Source of the DNA: CAYVMN01 sp043808585
GTDB lineage: Bacteria; Desulfobacterota; DSM-4660; Desulfatiglandales; Desulfatiglandaceae
Assembly: GCA_043808585.1 (NCBI GenBank)
Contig: JAZDES010000002.1
Location: forward strand, 1-42,666
Direction: 5' to 3'
Length of the DNA: 42,666 nt
Part shown: in pieces, positions 1 to 8,822 of the stretch
How positions within the stretch are numbered: position 1 is the first letter of the stretch
Layout of the letters: the number at the start of each line of letters is the position of its first letter
Notes under the pieces: generated by a model
What the model saw: the letters and a program-made list of their open reading frames with translations, nothing else
What the model was told of the DNA's origin: nothing
Databases searched by the model: none
Translations under genes and position numbers: made by a program

Positions 1-1
1 T

Positions 2-901
2 CATCGCTCAATTACTACAGGAGTCAGTTCTACTGTTCCGATCACGGTGTTTGCCCAGGCCAAAGATGGTTCACGCATACCAACGCAGGTCAGCGTTGCT
101 CCTATTAGAGATGACTCTGACAACATAATTGGAGGGGTAGAGACCTTTCGCGATTTATCCTCGGTCATGAGAGATCTTGAGCGAGCCAAACAGATCCAGT
201 CTTTGTCTCTCAAGGAAGAGATAATTCAAGATCCCCGGGTTACCTTTTCAACCCATTATGTACCCCTTGAAATAATAGGTGGTGATTACTACAAGTTGGA
301 ACCGTTGGATAAGGATCGCTATGCATTGATGCTGGCGGATGTCATGGGGCACGGAATTGCCGCTGCGCTCTACACCATGCACCTGTATTCCCTATGGGAA
401 GAATCGCGTGCGCTGCTGCCAAACCCTACCTCTTTCATTGAAGAGATCAATCGTAAATTGTGTAGACTTGCAAGGCACGACGAGTCTTATGCAACATGCA
501 TATATGGTCTGCTTGACATCAAGAAGGAGTCGATAAGGTTCTGTAGCGCAGGTAGCCCTCCCCTTCTCTTGATTCGCGGTAACCTTGAATTTGAAGCCCT
601 TACGCTGCCCGGACTCCCGTTGGGGCTCTTAGAGGAGTCCGCTTACGACGAGTTATGCATAGAGCTACATAAGGGGGATAGTCTCCTCTTATATACTGAT
701 GCGGCTGTGGAGGTATTTGATGCAAATGGTAATCAGCTGGGCACCAAAGGGCTTCTCAATATCGTAAGAGAGGTAGGTTATCCCGACTCCAGTGAGAAGA
801 TGGAAAGATTGGAGGAAGAACTGCTCAAGTTCTCAAACCAGATCAGACTGAATGATGATCTGACGATTTTTGGAATTCAATTCATTGGTGATTCCAAATA
901 G
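2..901 (+). CDS. PAS domain / SpoIIE-type serine phosphatase (5'-truncated by window edge)
   Basis: The frame is open to the left edge, so the start lies outside the window. The first ~55 visible residues are the end of a PAS domain (KDGSRIP, then GGVETFRDLS). The rest is a PP2C-like SpoIIE/RsbU phosphatase domain: GGDYY, the metal-binding LADVMGHG, LLLYTDAAVEV and the terminal NDDLTIFG. Such proteins dephosphorylate anti-sigma-factor antagonists or other phosphoserine partners, with the PAS region sensing a signal. No partner anti-sigma or STAS gene is visible here. Length and upstream sensor domains cannot be judged. The family call is firm; the target is unknown. Confidence 0.9.
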   Translation, partial: HRSITTGVSSTVPITVFAQAKDGSRIPTQVSVAPIRDDSDNIIGGVETFRDLSSVMRDLERAKQIQSLSLKEEIIQDPRVTFSTHYVPLEIIGGDYYKLEPLDKDRYALMLADVMGHGIAAALYTMHLYSLWEESRALLPNPTSFIEEINRKLCRLARHDESYATCIYGLLDIKKESIRFCSAGSPPLLLIRGNLEFEALTLPGLPLGLLEESAYDELCIELHKGDSLLLYTDAAVEVFDANGNQLGTKGLLNIVREVGYPDSSEKMERLEEELLKFSNQIRLNDDLTIFGIQFIGDSK

Positions 902-959
902 AGATATGTTGATTACTCGTGCCGCACTCTTGTGAATGGGGAAGGAAAAAACGCTTATT

Positions 960-1861
960 ATGAAAGCGATGATTCTTGCAGCCGGCCTTGGCACACGGCT
1001 AAGGCCTCTTACTTCAAGCAGACCAAAGGCCCTTGTCCCTGTGGGGAACAGGCCCGTCATCGACAGGGTAATAGAGTACCTCAAGGGCTATGACATTACT
1101 GAAATCATAGTGAACGCCCACCATTTCCCCCACCAGATAATAAGACACCTGGATGGAGGTAGGCCATTTGGGCTATGGATTAATGTCCGGATAGAAAGGG
1201 AGATATTGGGTACGGGGGGGGGATCAAAAATGTATCTGATTTCTGGGATAAGGCCCCTTTTGTGGTGATAAACGGCGATGTCCTGACAGATATTGACCTG
1301 GGGAAGGCCTATGAAACGCATTGTGACAACGAAAACCTGGCAACCCTTGTCCTCCACGACTGTGCCCCCTTCAATCAGGTTCAGGTGGATGACCGGATGA
1401 ATATCACGGCCATCAACCAGGAACCTCACCCCGCCGGACTTGCCTTCACCGGCATGCATATCATGGAACCCGAACTGCTCGCCCATATCCCGGAGGGCGT
1501 ATTTTCAAATATTATTGATTGTTACCGTAGGCTGATAAGATTGGGAAGGCCTATCAGGGCCCACATATCAGAGCGACATTACTGGAGGGATATCGGATCA
1601 ATCAGGAGTTACCTCCTTGCCAACAAGGAGTCCCTGGCGGGAGAACCTTTCAGTTTGGGCCCCAATTGCCGGGTTCACAGCTCTGCCAGGCTAAACGACT
1701 GGGCAGTTATTGGGGAAGAAACCCAGCTGGGAGAAGGGGTCGAAATTACCCGGTCCGTTCTATGGGAGAGGGTGGAGGTAAAAAAGGGGGTAAAGGTGAT
1801 CGATAGTGTAATCACCTCCTCAAGGAAAGTGGAATCTAATCAAATCGGAAAGGTCCTCTAG
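960..1861 (+). CDS. MurU-like sugar-1-phosphate nucleotidyltransferase, split by a frameshift
   Basis: The N-terminal half carries the nucleotidyltransferase signature MILAAGLGTRLRP and then PKALVPVGNRP. At 1213-1221 there is a run of nine G. Reading straight through leaves the family frame and stops at 1268; the family sequence resumes in another frame (IKNVSDFWDK, then FVVINGDVLTD) and runs to 1861, ending in a left-handed beta-helix-like tail. Ten G would restore the common GTGGGIKN motif. Together the halves give about 300 residues, normal for MurU/ManC-like NDP-sugar synthases. It is followed 14 bases later by an AmgK-like kinase, which in Pseudomonas pairs with MurU to make UDP-MurNAc during wall recycling; that role is inferred. 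A start at 936 is possible but lacks a ribosome site. Confidence 0.8.
1213..1221 (+). repeat. Poly-G tract of nine bases causing the frameshift
   Basis: Nine consecutive G lie at the junction of the two reading frames of the nucleotidyltransferase gene. Ten (or seven) would keep the gene intact. The run could be a read or assembly error, a real null mutation, or a slippery contingency tract. Confidence 0.85.
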
Positions 1862-1874
1862 GCCGCATTTGGAA

Positions 1875-2933
1875 ATGTCTCTTTCCATAGGCCCTGAAAT
1901 AGAGCTATTTATCCGGAGGTTTCTGGAAAAGAGGGGCCGGGAAATAGAAGGGCTCCGTTTTGAGCCTCTCCCCGCGGATGGATCTAGGCGGCTCTTCTGG
2001 CGTATTCATCTGGCTGACGGGGGCCCCACCTTTGTTGCCATGGCGAACCCCCCTGCCGATCCTACCGCTAAACGCGAAAACTACGCCTATCTAATGATCG
2101 GGAGCCACCTTCACAGAAAAGGGATACCCGTCCCCGAGATCCACAGTTATGTCCTGGATCGGGGCTGGTTTATCATGGAGGACCTGGGGAAAACAAGGCT
2201 TCAGGATATCCTAGCCTCCAACCAGGATCCCCTCCCCCTTTATGAACAGGTGCTGGAACACCTCTTTAGGCTTCAGCTTGATGGCGCAAGGGATTTTGAC
2301 ACCGGATGGTGCTGCCAGACTGAAAGGTATGACCGCACCGTTATGCGCCGCTATGAGTCAAACTATTTCAGAGAAGCCTTTCTCTCCGGTTATCTGGGTC
2401 TCAAAGGGGAATTGGCCGGCCTTGACGCCCCCTTCAATCACCTGACAGAGACCGCCCTCAAGGCCGATGGGGGCTTCTTCTTGCACCGCGATTTCCAGTC
2501 CAGGAACATCATAGTCTCCGAAGGGTACATCGGTATCGTTGACTGGCAGGGGGGAAGGCTGGGTCCCCTTGGCTACGATCTGGCCTCTCTCCTCATCGAT
2601 CCGTATAGTGATCTATCCTTGGAGCACCGAAGCGAGTTGTATGAGAGGTATGTGCTCATGATAAATGACCACAACGCGGGATGGACCGACTCTTTCCGGA
2701 GGTATTACCCGTATTTGTCCATCCAGCGTAATCTCCAGATCCTGGGGGCCTTTTCTTACCTCACAAAGACGATGAAAAAGGGCCATTTTGAGGCCTATAT
2801 TCCGCCTGCACTCAGGAACCTAAAGGAGCTGCTCCTTCGGGTCAGTGACCCTGAGCTCTCCCCCCTCAGGGATCTGGTACGGGATCTCCGTCCGCCTGAA
2901 AAATCGCTCGACAGGAACGATCTCGTGAGATAG
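1875..2933 (+). CDS. AmgK-like aminoglycoside-phosphotransferase-family sugar kinase
   Basis: This protein of about 352 residues has the APH-type kinase fold. A nucleotide-loop-like segment (PADGSRRLFWRI) near residue 35 is followed by the catalytic HRDFQSRNII and the metal-binding IVDWQGGRLGPLGYD. AmgK enzymes phosphorylate the anomeric carbon of MurNAc or GlcNAc in the cytoplasm, feeding MurU. The adjacent MurU-like gene supports that role, which would make this a peptidoglycan-recycling pair; other sugar or choline-like substrates are possible. ATG at 1875 was chosen over TTG at 1869. Confidence 0.8.
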   Translation: MSLSIGPEIELFIRRFLEKRGREIEGLRFEPLPADGSRRLFWRIHLADGGPTFVAMANPPADPTAKRENYAYLMIGSHLHRKGIPVPEIHSYVLDRGWFIMEDLGKTRLQDILASNQDPLPLYEQVLEHLFRLQLDGARDFDTGWCCQTERYDRTVMRRYESNYFREAFLSGYLGLKGELAGLDAPFNHLTETALKADGGFFLHRDFQSRNIIVSEGYIGIVDWQGGRLGPLGYDLASLLIDPYSDLSLEHRSELYERYVLMINDHNAGWTDSFRRYYPYLSIQRNLQILGAFSYLTKTMKKGHFEAYIPPALRNLKELLLRVSDPELSPLRDLVRDLRPPEKSLDRNDLVR

Positions 2934-2956
2934 AAAGATCGTAACTACACAGGGTG

Positions 2957-2984
2957 AAAGTTCCAAGGTTCACAGTTCAAGGTT
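2957..2984 (+). repeat. Degenerate GTTC/AAGGTT word repeat in intergenic gap
   Basis: The 207-base gap after the kinase holds tandem-like variants of the word AGTTCAAGGTT. The same words occur on the opposite strand at 40366-40399. Such low-complexity intergenic repeats are common in deltaproteobacterial genomes. Nothing else recognisable was seen in this gap. Confidence 0.5.
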
Positions 2985-3140
2985 AGAAACCGATGAAGCT
3001 TGAATCCCGGCCTGGCGGCAGAGAAATTGAGACCTGACAACCTGAATAGTTACGAAAGATCCGGGTAATCGTTCGCGTTGTACTGGAGTGGTGAAGCAAT
3101 GGGTCAATAGGCTTCCGTGCCTTTTAGGAGTCGGCTGGCT

Positions 3141-3443
3141 ATGGAGAGAAAGAGGAGATTTGAGCCCGGGGACATGGTTACCACCTTCACCGGCCAGGCA
3201 GGCATGGTGATCTCAGAGGGGACATTTTCAAAGGTGAGAAATCGTCTGAAGGAGGGGAAGAGGCCGGGGCATTATTTCGCACCCGGCTGCTGTCCCAACC
3301 CCGATTATGTCACACAGATACCGGTCCTCTTTGAGGACGGGATGTATGATGTGATGAGGGGCACGAATATCAAGAAGGCCCCGGATCTTCCCGCTGAAAG
3401 GCAAAGGCCTATTCAGGAGATCATCGATGACCTGGGCGTGTGA
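3141..3443 (+). CDS. Conserved hypothetical small protein
   Basis: About 100 residues. ATG at 3141 is chosen because AGGAG lies 10 bases upstream; a GTG at 3117 would add eight residues. It starts with a basic stretch and then FEPGDMVTTFTGQAGMVI, which resembles an SH3/KOW-like beta-barrel opening. A distinctive middle segment is GHYFAPGCCPNPDYV, with paired cysteines and a histidine that might bind metal. No signal peptide or membrane segment is visible. Its stop overlaps the region just before the HIT gene, so the two are probably co-transcribed. I do not recognise the function. Confidence 0.7.
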   Translation: MERKRRFEPGDMVTTFTGQAGMVISEGTFSKVRNRLKEGKRPGHYFAPGCCPNPDYVTQIPVLFEDGMYDVMRGTNIKKAPDLPAERQRPIQEIIDDLGV

Positions 3444-3469
3444 TCTCTGGGTATCGAAAGGAGAGGATG

Positions 3470-3889
3470 ATGGAAGAGTGCATCTTTTGTAAGATAGTGA
3501 AGGGAGAGATCCCAAGCTTCAAGGTATATGAGGACGAAAGGGCCTTTGCCTTTGAAGACATAAACCCCATCTCCCAGGGCCACACCCTGGTTATCCCGAA
3601 GAGGCATGCCCAGGACCTCTGGGAGATTCGGGAGGAGGACCTCACAGCGGTTCATCTTGCCGCCAAAAAGATCATCCGGGCCATAAGAGGCGCCCTGGCT
3701 CCAACGGGCGTGGCTTGCCTCCAATTGAACGGTCGGGGGGTAAACCAGGTGGTCATGCACTACCACTTACACCTGATACCCCGCAGAAGCGGTGAGCCTG
3801 AGCCTCCCGTCTGCTCTTGGGAACTCGAGAAGGGGGATATGGAGGTGATCCGGCAGACCGCGGAGAAGATTGCGGCAGCCATCCGATAG
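3470..3889 (+). CDS. HIT family nucleotide hydrolase/transferase
   Basis: A 139-residue histidine-triad protein. The N-terminus CIFCKIVKGEIPSFKVYED is typical of Hint-type HIT proteins, whose Cys pair usually binds zinc. The active-site triad is VMHYHLHLIPR, matching H-x-H-x-H with the middle His as nucleophile. Hint enzymes cleave nucleoside phosphoramidates such as AMP-lysine; the physiological substrate here is not known. AAAGGAG lies just upstream and favours the second of two consecutive ATGs. It directly follows the small unknown gene in the same direction. Confidence 0.92.
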   Translation: MEECIFCKIVKGEIPSFKVYEDERAFAFEDINPISQGHTLVIPKRHAQDLWEIREEDLTAVHLAAKKIIRAIRGALAPTGVACLQLNGRGVNQVVMHYHLHLIPRRSGEPEPPVCSWELEKGDMEVIRQTAEKIAAAIR

Positions 3890-3931
3890 AAATGGAGAAG
3901 GCCGATCCTGGCACCGTTTTCGGCGGCCCGG

Positions 3932-4462
3932 CTATTCAATCAGCTCCACATTCCAGTAGAGATAATCCCTCCAGGACTGCGGCACCTCTCTAAAGCCGAT
4001 CGTAATCTTGAGTGCAGGGAGCCACGTTGGGCGGGAAGGTTTGCGGACAAGGCTCATCCCCACCTCACCGGGGGTGTGGCCGCCCTTCTTCCTGTTGCAC
4101 CGAATGCAGCAGGTCACGATATTGCTCCATTCGCTCTTTCCTCCTCGAAATTTGGGGATCACGTGGTCATAGGTGAGTTCTTCGGTAGGGAACTTTCCCC
4201 CGCAGTACTGGCACTGATATCTGTCTCTCGCATAGATGTTCTGCCTGGAGAACTTGACGGTAGTCTTTGGTCTTTTCACCAGCCTGAGGAGTCGGACCAC
4301 TGCGGGCAACTTAATGGTAAAGCTGACCGAGTGGATTTCCCTGCTATATTCCTCAAGGACTTCCACCTTTTCGAGCAGGAGCAGGGCAATTGCCTTTTTC
4401 CAGTTAATGACCCTGAGGGGCTCATAGGTGATATTGAGAAGTAGTACCTGTTCCATTGACAT
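3932..4462 (-). CDS. HNH endonuclease family protein
   Basis: About 176 residues. The N-terminal domain VLLLNITYEPLRVINWKKA is typical of the widespread small bacterial HNH proteins. The C-terminal half has the zinc-binding CQYCG and CCIRCN pairs around the catalytic TYDHVIPKFRGG and the N of WSNIVTCC. These are metal-dependent nucleases whose cellular role is usually unknown. It stands alone, convergent with the HIT gene (42-base gap). Start is uncertain: ATG 4462 or 4456, or TTG 4474; none has a strong ribosome site. Confidence 0.9.
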   Translation of the reverse strand: MSMEQVLLLNITYEPLRVINWKKAIALLLLEKVEVLEEYSREIHSVSFTIKLPAVVRLLRLVKRPKTTVKFSRQNIYARDRYQCQYCGGKFPTEELTYDHVIPKFRGGKSEWSNIVTCCIRCNRKKGGHTPGEVGMSLVRKPSRPTWLPALKITIGFREVPQSWRDYLYWNVELIE

Positions 4463-4684
4463 GACCGCGGCCAAGGTGGTAATTAATTGCTATCCTTAGG
4501 GAAACGCCCTGTCTACTTTGGGCTGCTGGCTTCTTATTTAGCCTAAATAAAACAAAAAATCAAGAATAAAATCAAATAAAACCCCCTTCTCTTCCCTGAG
4601 GCCAACAGATCGCAATGAAACCCAGAACTATTGTAAAAGGCCTAATTCTCGGTGCCTCTCTAAGAACGTATGCTTCTTCCCGGT

Positions 4685-4804
4685 TCAACTGTATGCCGGC
4701 AGGTTGAGTAATCCCGGTCTATCCGATGGAAACCACTTGGCCTTTAAGAACGCGGGGCCAATCTCTTTGATCCAGGGCACCAGGGATTCGACTTTGCTAT
4801 CCAC
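4685..4804 (-). CDS. Possible 39-residue small ORF or gene remnant
   Basis: In the 4475-4895 gap, the minus strand has a short open frame from GTG at 4804. It contains VPWIKEIGPAFLKAKWFPS and ends at 4685. The composition looks protein-like, but the ribosome site is weak and the frame extends a few codons upstream without ATG, so it may be the tail of a decayed gene. It just touches the -35 of the next operon's promoter on the other strand. No family is recognised. Confidence 0.2.
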   Translation of the reverse strand: MDSKVESLVPWIKEIGPAFLKAKWFPSDRPGLLNLPAYS

Positions 4805-4833
4805 TTGACACCTAGCGGTCCTTTCCCTATCCT
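4805..4833 (+). promoter_or_regulatory. Sigma70-like promoter of the dehydratase-hydrogenase operon
   Basis: A perfect -35 TTGACA (4805-4810) is separated by 17 bases from TATCCT (4828-4833, four of six matches). It lies 62 bases before the dehydratase start and is the only good promoter seen before the six-gene cluster. Confidence 0.55.
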
Positions 4834-4895
4834 CTCACCACGGATCCTTTTCCACTGGGCCCTTAAGGGCGCAACCCATATTTCAGGAGACGATC

Positions 4896-6344
4896 ATGAC
4901 GCTAATGACAAGGGAGCAGTATCTATCAACCCTGAAGGAACTTCCTCATTCGGTCTTTATACGGGAGGAAGAGGTCAAGAATGTGGTGGATCACCCAGTA
5001 TCAAGGCCACCGGCCATGGCTATGGCCGAGACCTATCATCTGGCGCAACAGGAAGATACAAGATCATTATTCACCGCCCGGTCACACGTAACCGGAGAAA
5101 CAATAAACCGCTTTACCCACATACAGCAAGGCACCCAGGACCTAGTCAATAAGATTTTGATGTTGAGAGAGATGGGAAGGAAGACCGCTTGCTGCTTCCA
5201 GCGTTGTGCCGGGCTAGACTGCATTAACACCGTCTTTGCCACAACGTATGACATGGATCAAGAGTACGGGACCCGCTACCACCGCCGTTTTGTGGATTTC
5301 CTCAAACACGTACAGACCAATGATCTCGTAACTGCCGCCTGTATGACAGATAGCAAGGGCGACAGGAGTCTCCCCCCTTCAAGACAGGAGGACAAGGATC
5401 AATACCTTCATATGGTTGAACAGAGAGATGGTGGCATAGTGGTGCGGGGCGCGAAACTCCACATTACCGGTGCGGTCAACTCGCATGAACTGCTCGTCGT
5501 CCCAACCCGGGCACTCAAGGAGGAAGACCGGGACTATGCTGTTGCCTTTGCGGTGCCTGCAGACACCAAAGGGATAGTCTTCATTTACGGCCGTCAGCCA
5601 TCTGATACCCGGCGTCTTGAAGAGGGCCAATCGGACGTGGGGAATCTATACTACGGCGGCTGTGAGGCCATGGTGGTATTTGATGATGTCTTTGTCCCGG
5701 AGGAGAGGGTATTCATGAAAGGGGAGTATGCCATGGCAGGCCGGCTGGTGGAGCTCTTTGCTGCACACCACCGGGCCAGCTACGGAGGGTGCAAGGTCGG
5801 TGTGGGTGACGTCCTTATCGGGGCAACGGCCGCCATTGCCGAGGCCCAAGGTACGGAGAAATCCTCCCATGTAAGAGACAAGCTGGCAGAGATGATCCAC
5901 CTCAATGAGACGTTGCATGCCGGTGCACTTGCCAGTGCCCTGAAGGGCTACCGGACGGCCAGCGGCGCCTATGCCGTGGACCCCCTCCTGGCCAATGTCT
6001 GCAAACTCAATGTCACCCGCTTTCCCTTTGAGATATCCCGGCTGGCCCAGGATATAGCCGGAGGTATCCTGGTAACCATGCCCTCTCTCGGAGGCAGGAA
6101 TGATCCCTTCCTGGGTAAGTATTTGGAAAAATATCTAGTGGGAAAAGAGGGGGTAGAAAGCGAAAGGCGTATGCGCATATTGAGGCTGATTGAGAATTTG
6201 ACATTGGGAACGGGCGCAGTGTCGTACCTCACCGAATCGATCCATGGGGCAGGTTCTCCTCAGGCCCAGAAAATCATGATAACACGGCTTGCCGACCTGG
6301 ATACCGCCAAGGCCTATGCCTCAAAACTCTGCGGGATATCATGA
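4896..6344 (+). CDS. abfD: 4-hydroxybutyryl-CoA dehydratase / vinylacetyl-CoA isomerase
   Basis: A 482-residue flavin and [4Fe-4S] enzyme that dehydrates 4-hydroxybutyryl-CoA to crotonyl-CoA. All iron ligands known from the Clostridium aminobutyricum enzyme can be placed: CFQRC gives C100 and C104, and HRASYGGCK gives H292 and C299. The catalytic Y296, K300 and the acid of TESIHGAGSPQAQ (E447) are also present, so this is the true dehydratase rather than a flavin monooxygenase relative. The length matches the family. AGGAG lies six bases before the ATG. It heads a cluster with HdrA and hydrogenase genes (75-base gap). It could serve 4-aminobutyrate or succinate fermentation, or a 4-hydroxybutyrate assimilation route; no other gene of those pathways is adjacent. 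Confidence 0.92.
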   Translation: MTLMTREQYLSTLKELPHSVFIREEEVKNVVDHPVSRPPAMAMAETYHLAQQEDTRSLFTARSHVTGETINRFTHIQQGTQDLVNKILMLREMGRKTACCFQRCAGLDCINTVFATTYDMDQEYGTRYHRRFVDFLKHVQTNDLVTAACMTDSKGDRSLPPSRQEDKDQYLHMVEQRDGGIVVRGAKLHITGAVNSHELLVVPTRALKEEDRDYAVAFAVPADTKGIVFIYGRQPSDTRRLEEGQSDVGNLYYGGCEAMVVFDDVFVPEERVFMKGEYAMAGRLVELFAAHHRASYGGCKVGVGDVLIGATAAIAEAQGTEKSSHVRDKLAEMIHLNETLHAGALASALKGYRTASGAYAVDPLLANVCKLNVTRFPFEISRLAQDIAGGILVTMPSLGGRNDPFLGKYLEKYLVGKEGVESERRMRILRLIENLTLGTGAVSYLTESIHGAGSPQAQKIMITRLADLDTAKAYASKLCGIS

Positions 6345-6419
6345 GAATCAATTGAAACCCCAACACCCTCAGACAAAGGCTGAACATCGAGGAAAACCGG
6401 GAAATAAGGAGCTGGACAG

Positions 6420-8390
6420 GTGTCGGAAAGGATAGGGGTCTTTCTCTGTGAGTGCGGCCCCAACATCAAAGAGGCGGTAGACCTGGATGAGGTGATGGAA
6501 TTTGCAGGTGGGATCCCCAACGTATCCCTAACCAGGTCCCATCGGCTCTTATGTTCCGAAGAGGGGAAAAAACTTATCCAGCACGAGATCGAGACACATG
6601 GGCTTACCAGGGTCGTGATCGCGGCCTGTTCCCCTAAGGAGCACGAAAGCACATTTCGCGAGGTCTGCCGGCTGGCTGGTCTGAATCCATTCCTCCTTCA
6701 GATCGCCAATGTAAGGGAACAGTGCGCCTGGGTCTTAAAGGACAAGGGACTTGCAACTACCCAGGCAAAGGCGATCATCAGGGCGGCTGTAGAGAGAGTA
6801 ATCCATAACGAGGCAATAGAGATTAAAGAGATCGAATGCGAGCCGGACGTCCTTGTTGTGGGCGCCGGTGTTGCAGGAATGAGCGCTGCGCTCACCCTGG
6901 CACAGAAGGGGAGGAAGGTCTACCTGATCGAAAAGGCCCCCTGTATCGGGGGGAAAGCGGTCAGATATGAAAAGGTATTTCCAGACATGGAATGTGCCTC
7001 CTGTATCCTGGATCCGATGATGGATCAGATCTTACATAATGAGGGCATCGAGCTTTTTCCCATGAGCCAGGTCATTGAGGTATTGGGTTCTTACGGCAAC
7101 TTCGTGCTCAGGGTCCTTCAGAGAGAAAGATTCATTGATGATAAGACCTGCATTGGCTGCGGGGTGTGTCAGGAGGTCTGTCCTGTGGAGACCGAAAATG
7201 AATTCAATGAGGGTCTTGATAAGCGAAAGGCCATCTATATTCCATATCCCGGATGCCTCCCAAACGTTCCGGTCATAGATAAAGAGGTGTGTCTACGTTT
7301 CCAGGGTAAGGAGTGTAACGCCTGCAAGGAGGCCTGCCATTTCGGTTCCATAAATTTCGAAGAAGTCCATAGGGTGCATGAGTTGAGGGTCGGCGCCATG
7401 GTCCTTGCCACGGGGTTCGACCTATTCGACCCCATAAGGGCGCCCCAATACGGGTATGGAAGGATCCCGGATGTTTACACCAGCCTCGAATTTGAAAGGT
7501 TATTGAGCTCTACAGGGCCAACAGAGGGAAAAATCCAATTGAGAAACGGCAAGGCCCCCAGGAGGATTACGTTCGTCCACTGCGTCGGATCAAGAAGCAT
7601 CAGATTCAATGAATATTGCTCCGGAGTGTGTTGCCTCTATTCGCTCAAGTTTGCCTATCAGAGCAAAGAAAAACTGCCCGAGACCTCGATCACCATGCTC
7701 TCTACTGATCTCTGCCTCCCCGGGAAGAAATCCCAGGCCTTTTTTGACAAGGTCTGCGGGGTAGGCGGAGTGGACTTTGCTTACACCAGGAAGTTAGATG
7801 CCATAGAGGTCCTAGAGGAGGACGGGGATATACTCATCAAGTACATTGACATCAACGGGTCACCCCGCACCATTGGAACTGATATGGTCGTCCTTGCACC
7901 GGCAATGGAGGCAGCAAGGGGTGCCGTAGGAATAGCCGAGGTTTTTGATATCCCGCGAGGAGAAGACGGCTTCTTTGCCGAGGAGTCCATGTTGTTAGGG
8001 CCTGTCTCCACGGTAAAGGAAGGGGTGTTTATCGCCGGTTGTGCTCAGGGGCCGAAGGAAATCCAGGGCTCGATCGCACAGGGTCAGGCGGCAGGGGGAT
8101 TAATTCTCTCCCGCCTCTTGCCCGGAGAGAAGCTCGCCCTGGAGCCTGCGGTCTCCGAGATTGACGAGGCCTCTTGCTCCAGGTGCAAGATCTGCCTTGG
8201 CCTATGTTGTTACCGGGCCATTACCCACGATGATGTAAAGGACCGTGTTACTGTAGACGAACTCTTGTGCAGGGGATGCGGGGTGTGTGCTGCAGCCTGT
8301 CCCAGCGGGGCAATCAAGGCAAAGACCTTTTCAGATGACGCCCTATCCTCAGAGATAAGAGGGTTAATGGGAGAGAAAAATATTGGTTGA
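6420..8390 (+). CDS. hdrA: HdrA-like FAD/iron-sulfur electron-bifurcating subunit
   Basis: A 656-residue homologue of heterodisulfide reductase subunit A. The order is: N-terminal cluster domain (GVFLCECGPNI), FAD-binding loop VVGAGVAGMSAALTLAQKG near residue 143, an inserted ferredoxin region (CIGCGVCQEVCP, then CNACKEACHFG), the HdrA-typical CVGSRS and YCSGVCCLYSLK, and a C-terminal dicluster ferredoxin (CSRCKICLGLCC; CRGCGVCAAACP). HdrA is the flavin core that splits electron pairs between ferredoxin and a second acceptor. AAGGAG precedes the GTG start by seven bases. The stop overlaps mvhD by eight bases. HdrB and HdrC, the usual acceptor subunits, are not in the window. Confidence 0.92.
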   Translation: MSERIGVFLCECGPNIKEAVDLDEVMEFAGGIPNVSLTRSHRLLCSEEGKKLIQHEIETHGLTRVVIAACSPKEHESTFREVCRLAGLNPFLLQIANVREQCAWVLKDKGLATTQAKAIIRAAVERVIHNEAIEIKEIECEPDVLVVGAGVAGMSAALTLAQKGRKVYLIEKAPCIGGKAVRYEKVFPDMECASCILDPMMDQILHNEGIELFPMSQVIEVLGSYGNFVLRVLQRERFIDDKTCIGCGVCQEVCPVETENEFNEGLDKRKAIYIPYPGCLPNVPVIDKEVCLRFQGKECNACKEACHFGSINFEEVHRVHELRVGAMVLATGFDLFDPIRAPQYGYGRIPDVYTSLEFERLLSSTGPTEGKIQLRNGKAPRRITFVHCVGSRSIRFNEYCSGVCCLYSLKFAYQSKEKLPETSITMLSTDLCLPGKKSQAFFDKVCGVGGVDFAYTRKLDAIEVLEEDGDILIKYIDINGSPRTIGTDMVVLAPAMEAARGAVGIAEVFDIPRGEDGFFAEESMLLGPVSTVKEGVFIAGCAQGPKEIQGSIAQGQAAGGLILSRLLPGEKLALEPAVSEIDEASCSRCKICLGLCCYRAITHDDVKDRVTVDELLCRGCGVCAAACPSGAIKAKTFSDDALSSEIRGLMGEKNIG

Positions 8391-8808
8391 TTTTGAACCC
8401 ATAATAATCGGTTTTCTCTGCAACTGGTGTTCCTACGAGGCGGCAGATTCTGCCGGGAGGGCCAGGAAAGAATTCCCCGCAAACTTGCGGATCATAAGAC
8501 TTATGTGTAGCGGCAGGATTGACCCCCAATTTCTTCTGGAGGCATTCAAACGGGGTGCGGATGGGGTCCTTATCCTGGGCTGCCAGCCCTCCAACTGCCA
8601 TTATAAGGAAGGCAATTTACAGGTGCTCAAGAGATACGTCCTTCTCAAGAGGCTGCTTCAACAACTTGGCATCGATGGAGATAGGGTAAGACTTGATTGG
8701 GTATCGGCGAAAGATGCGCAGAGGTTTGTCAACATCGTTTCGGAAATGGTGGATAAGGTAAGATCTCTTGGACCTATTTTCCGGAACCCACAGGCCCAGG
8801 ACCTTTGA
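8383..8808 (+). CDS. mvhD: MvhD/FlpD-like hydrogenase iron-sulfur subunit delta
   Basis: A 141-residue protein with the cysteine pattern of MvhD: CNWCSYEAAD at the N-terminus, MCSGR in the middle and GCQPSNCHY after it. MvhD carries electrons between an [NiFe] hydrogenase or formate dehydrogenase and HdrA. The probable TTG start lies inside the end of hdrA, and the stop touches the next gene, which indicates translational coupling. Full length for the family. The direct partner HdrA is encoded just upstream. Confidence 0.92.
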   Translation: MVDFEPIIIGFLCNWCSYEAADSAGRARKEFPANLRIIRLMCSGRIDPQFLLEAFKRGADGVLILGCQPSNCHYKEGNLQVLKRYVLLKRLLQQLGIDGDRVRLDWVSAKDAQRFVNIVSEMVDKVRSLGPIFRNPQAQDL

Positions 8809-8822
8809 ATAGTGGACAAGAG

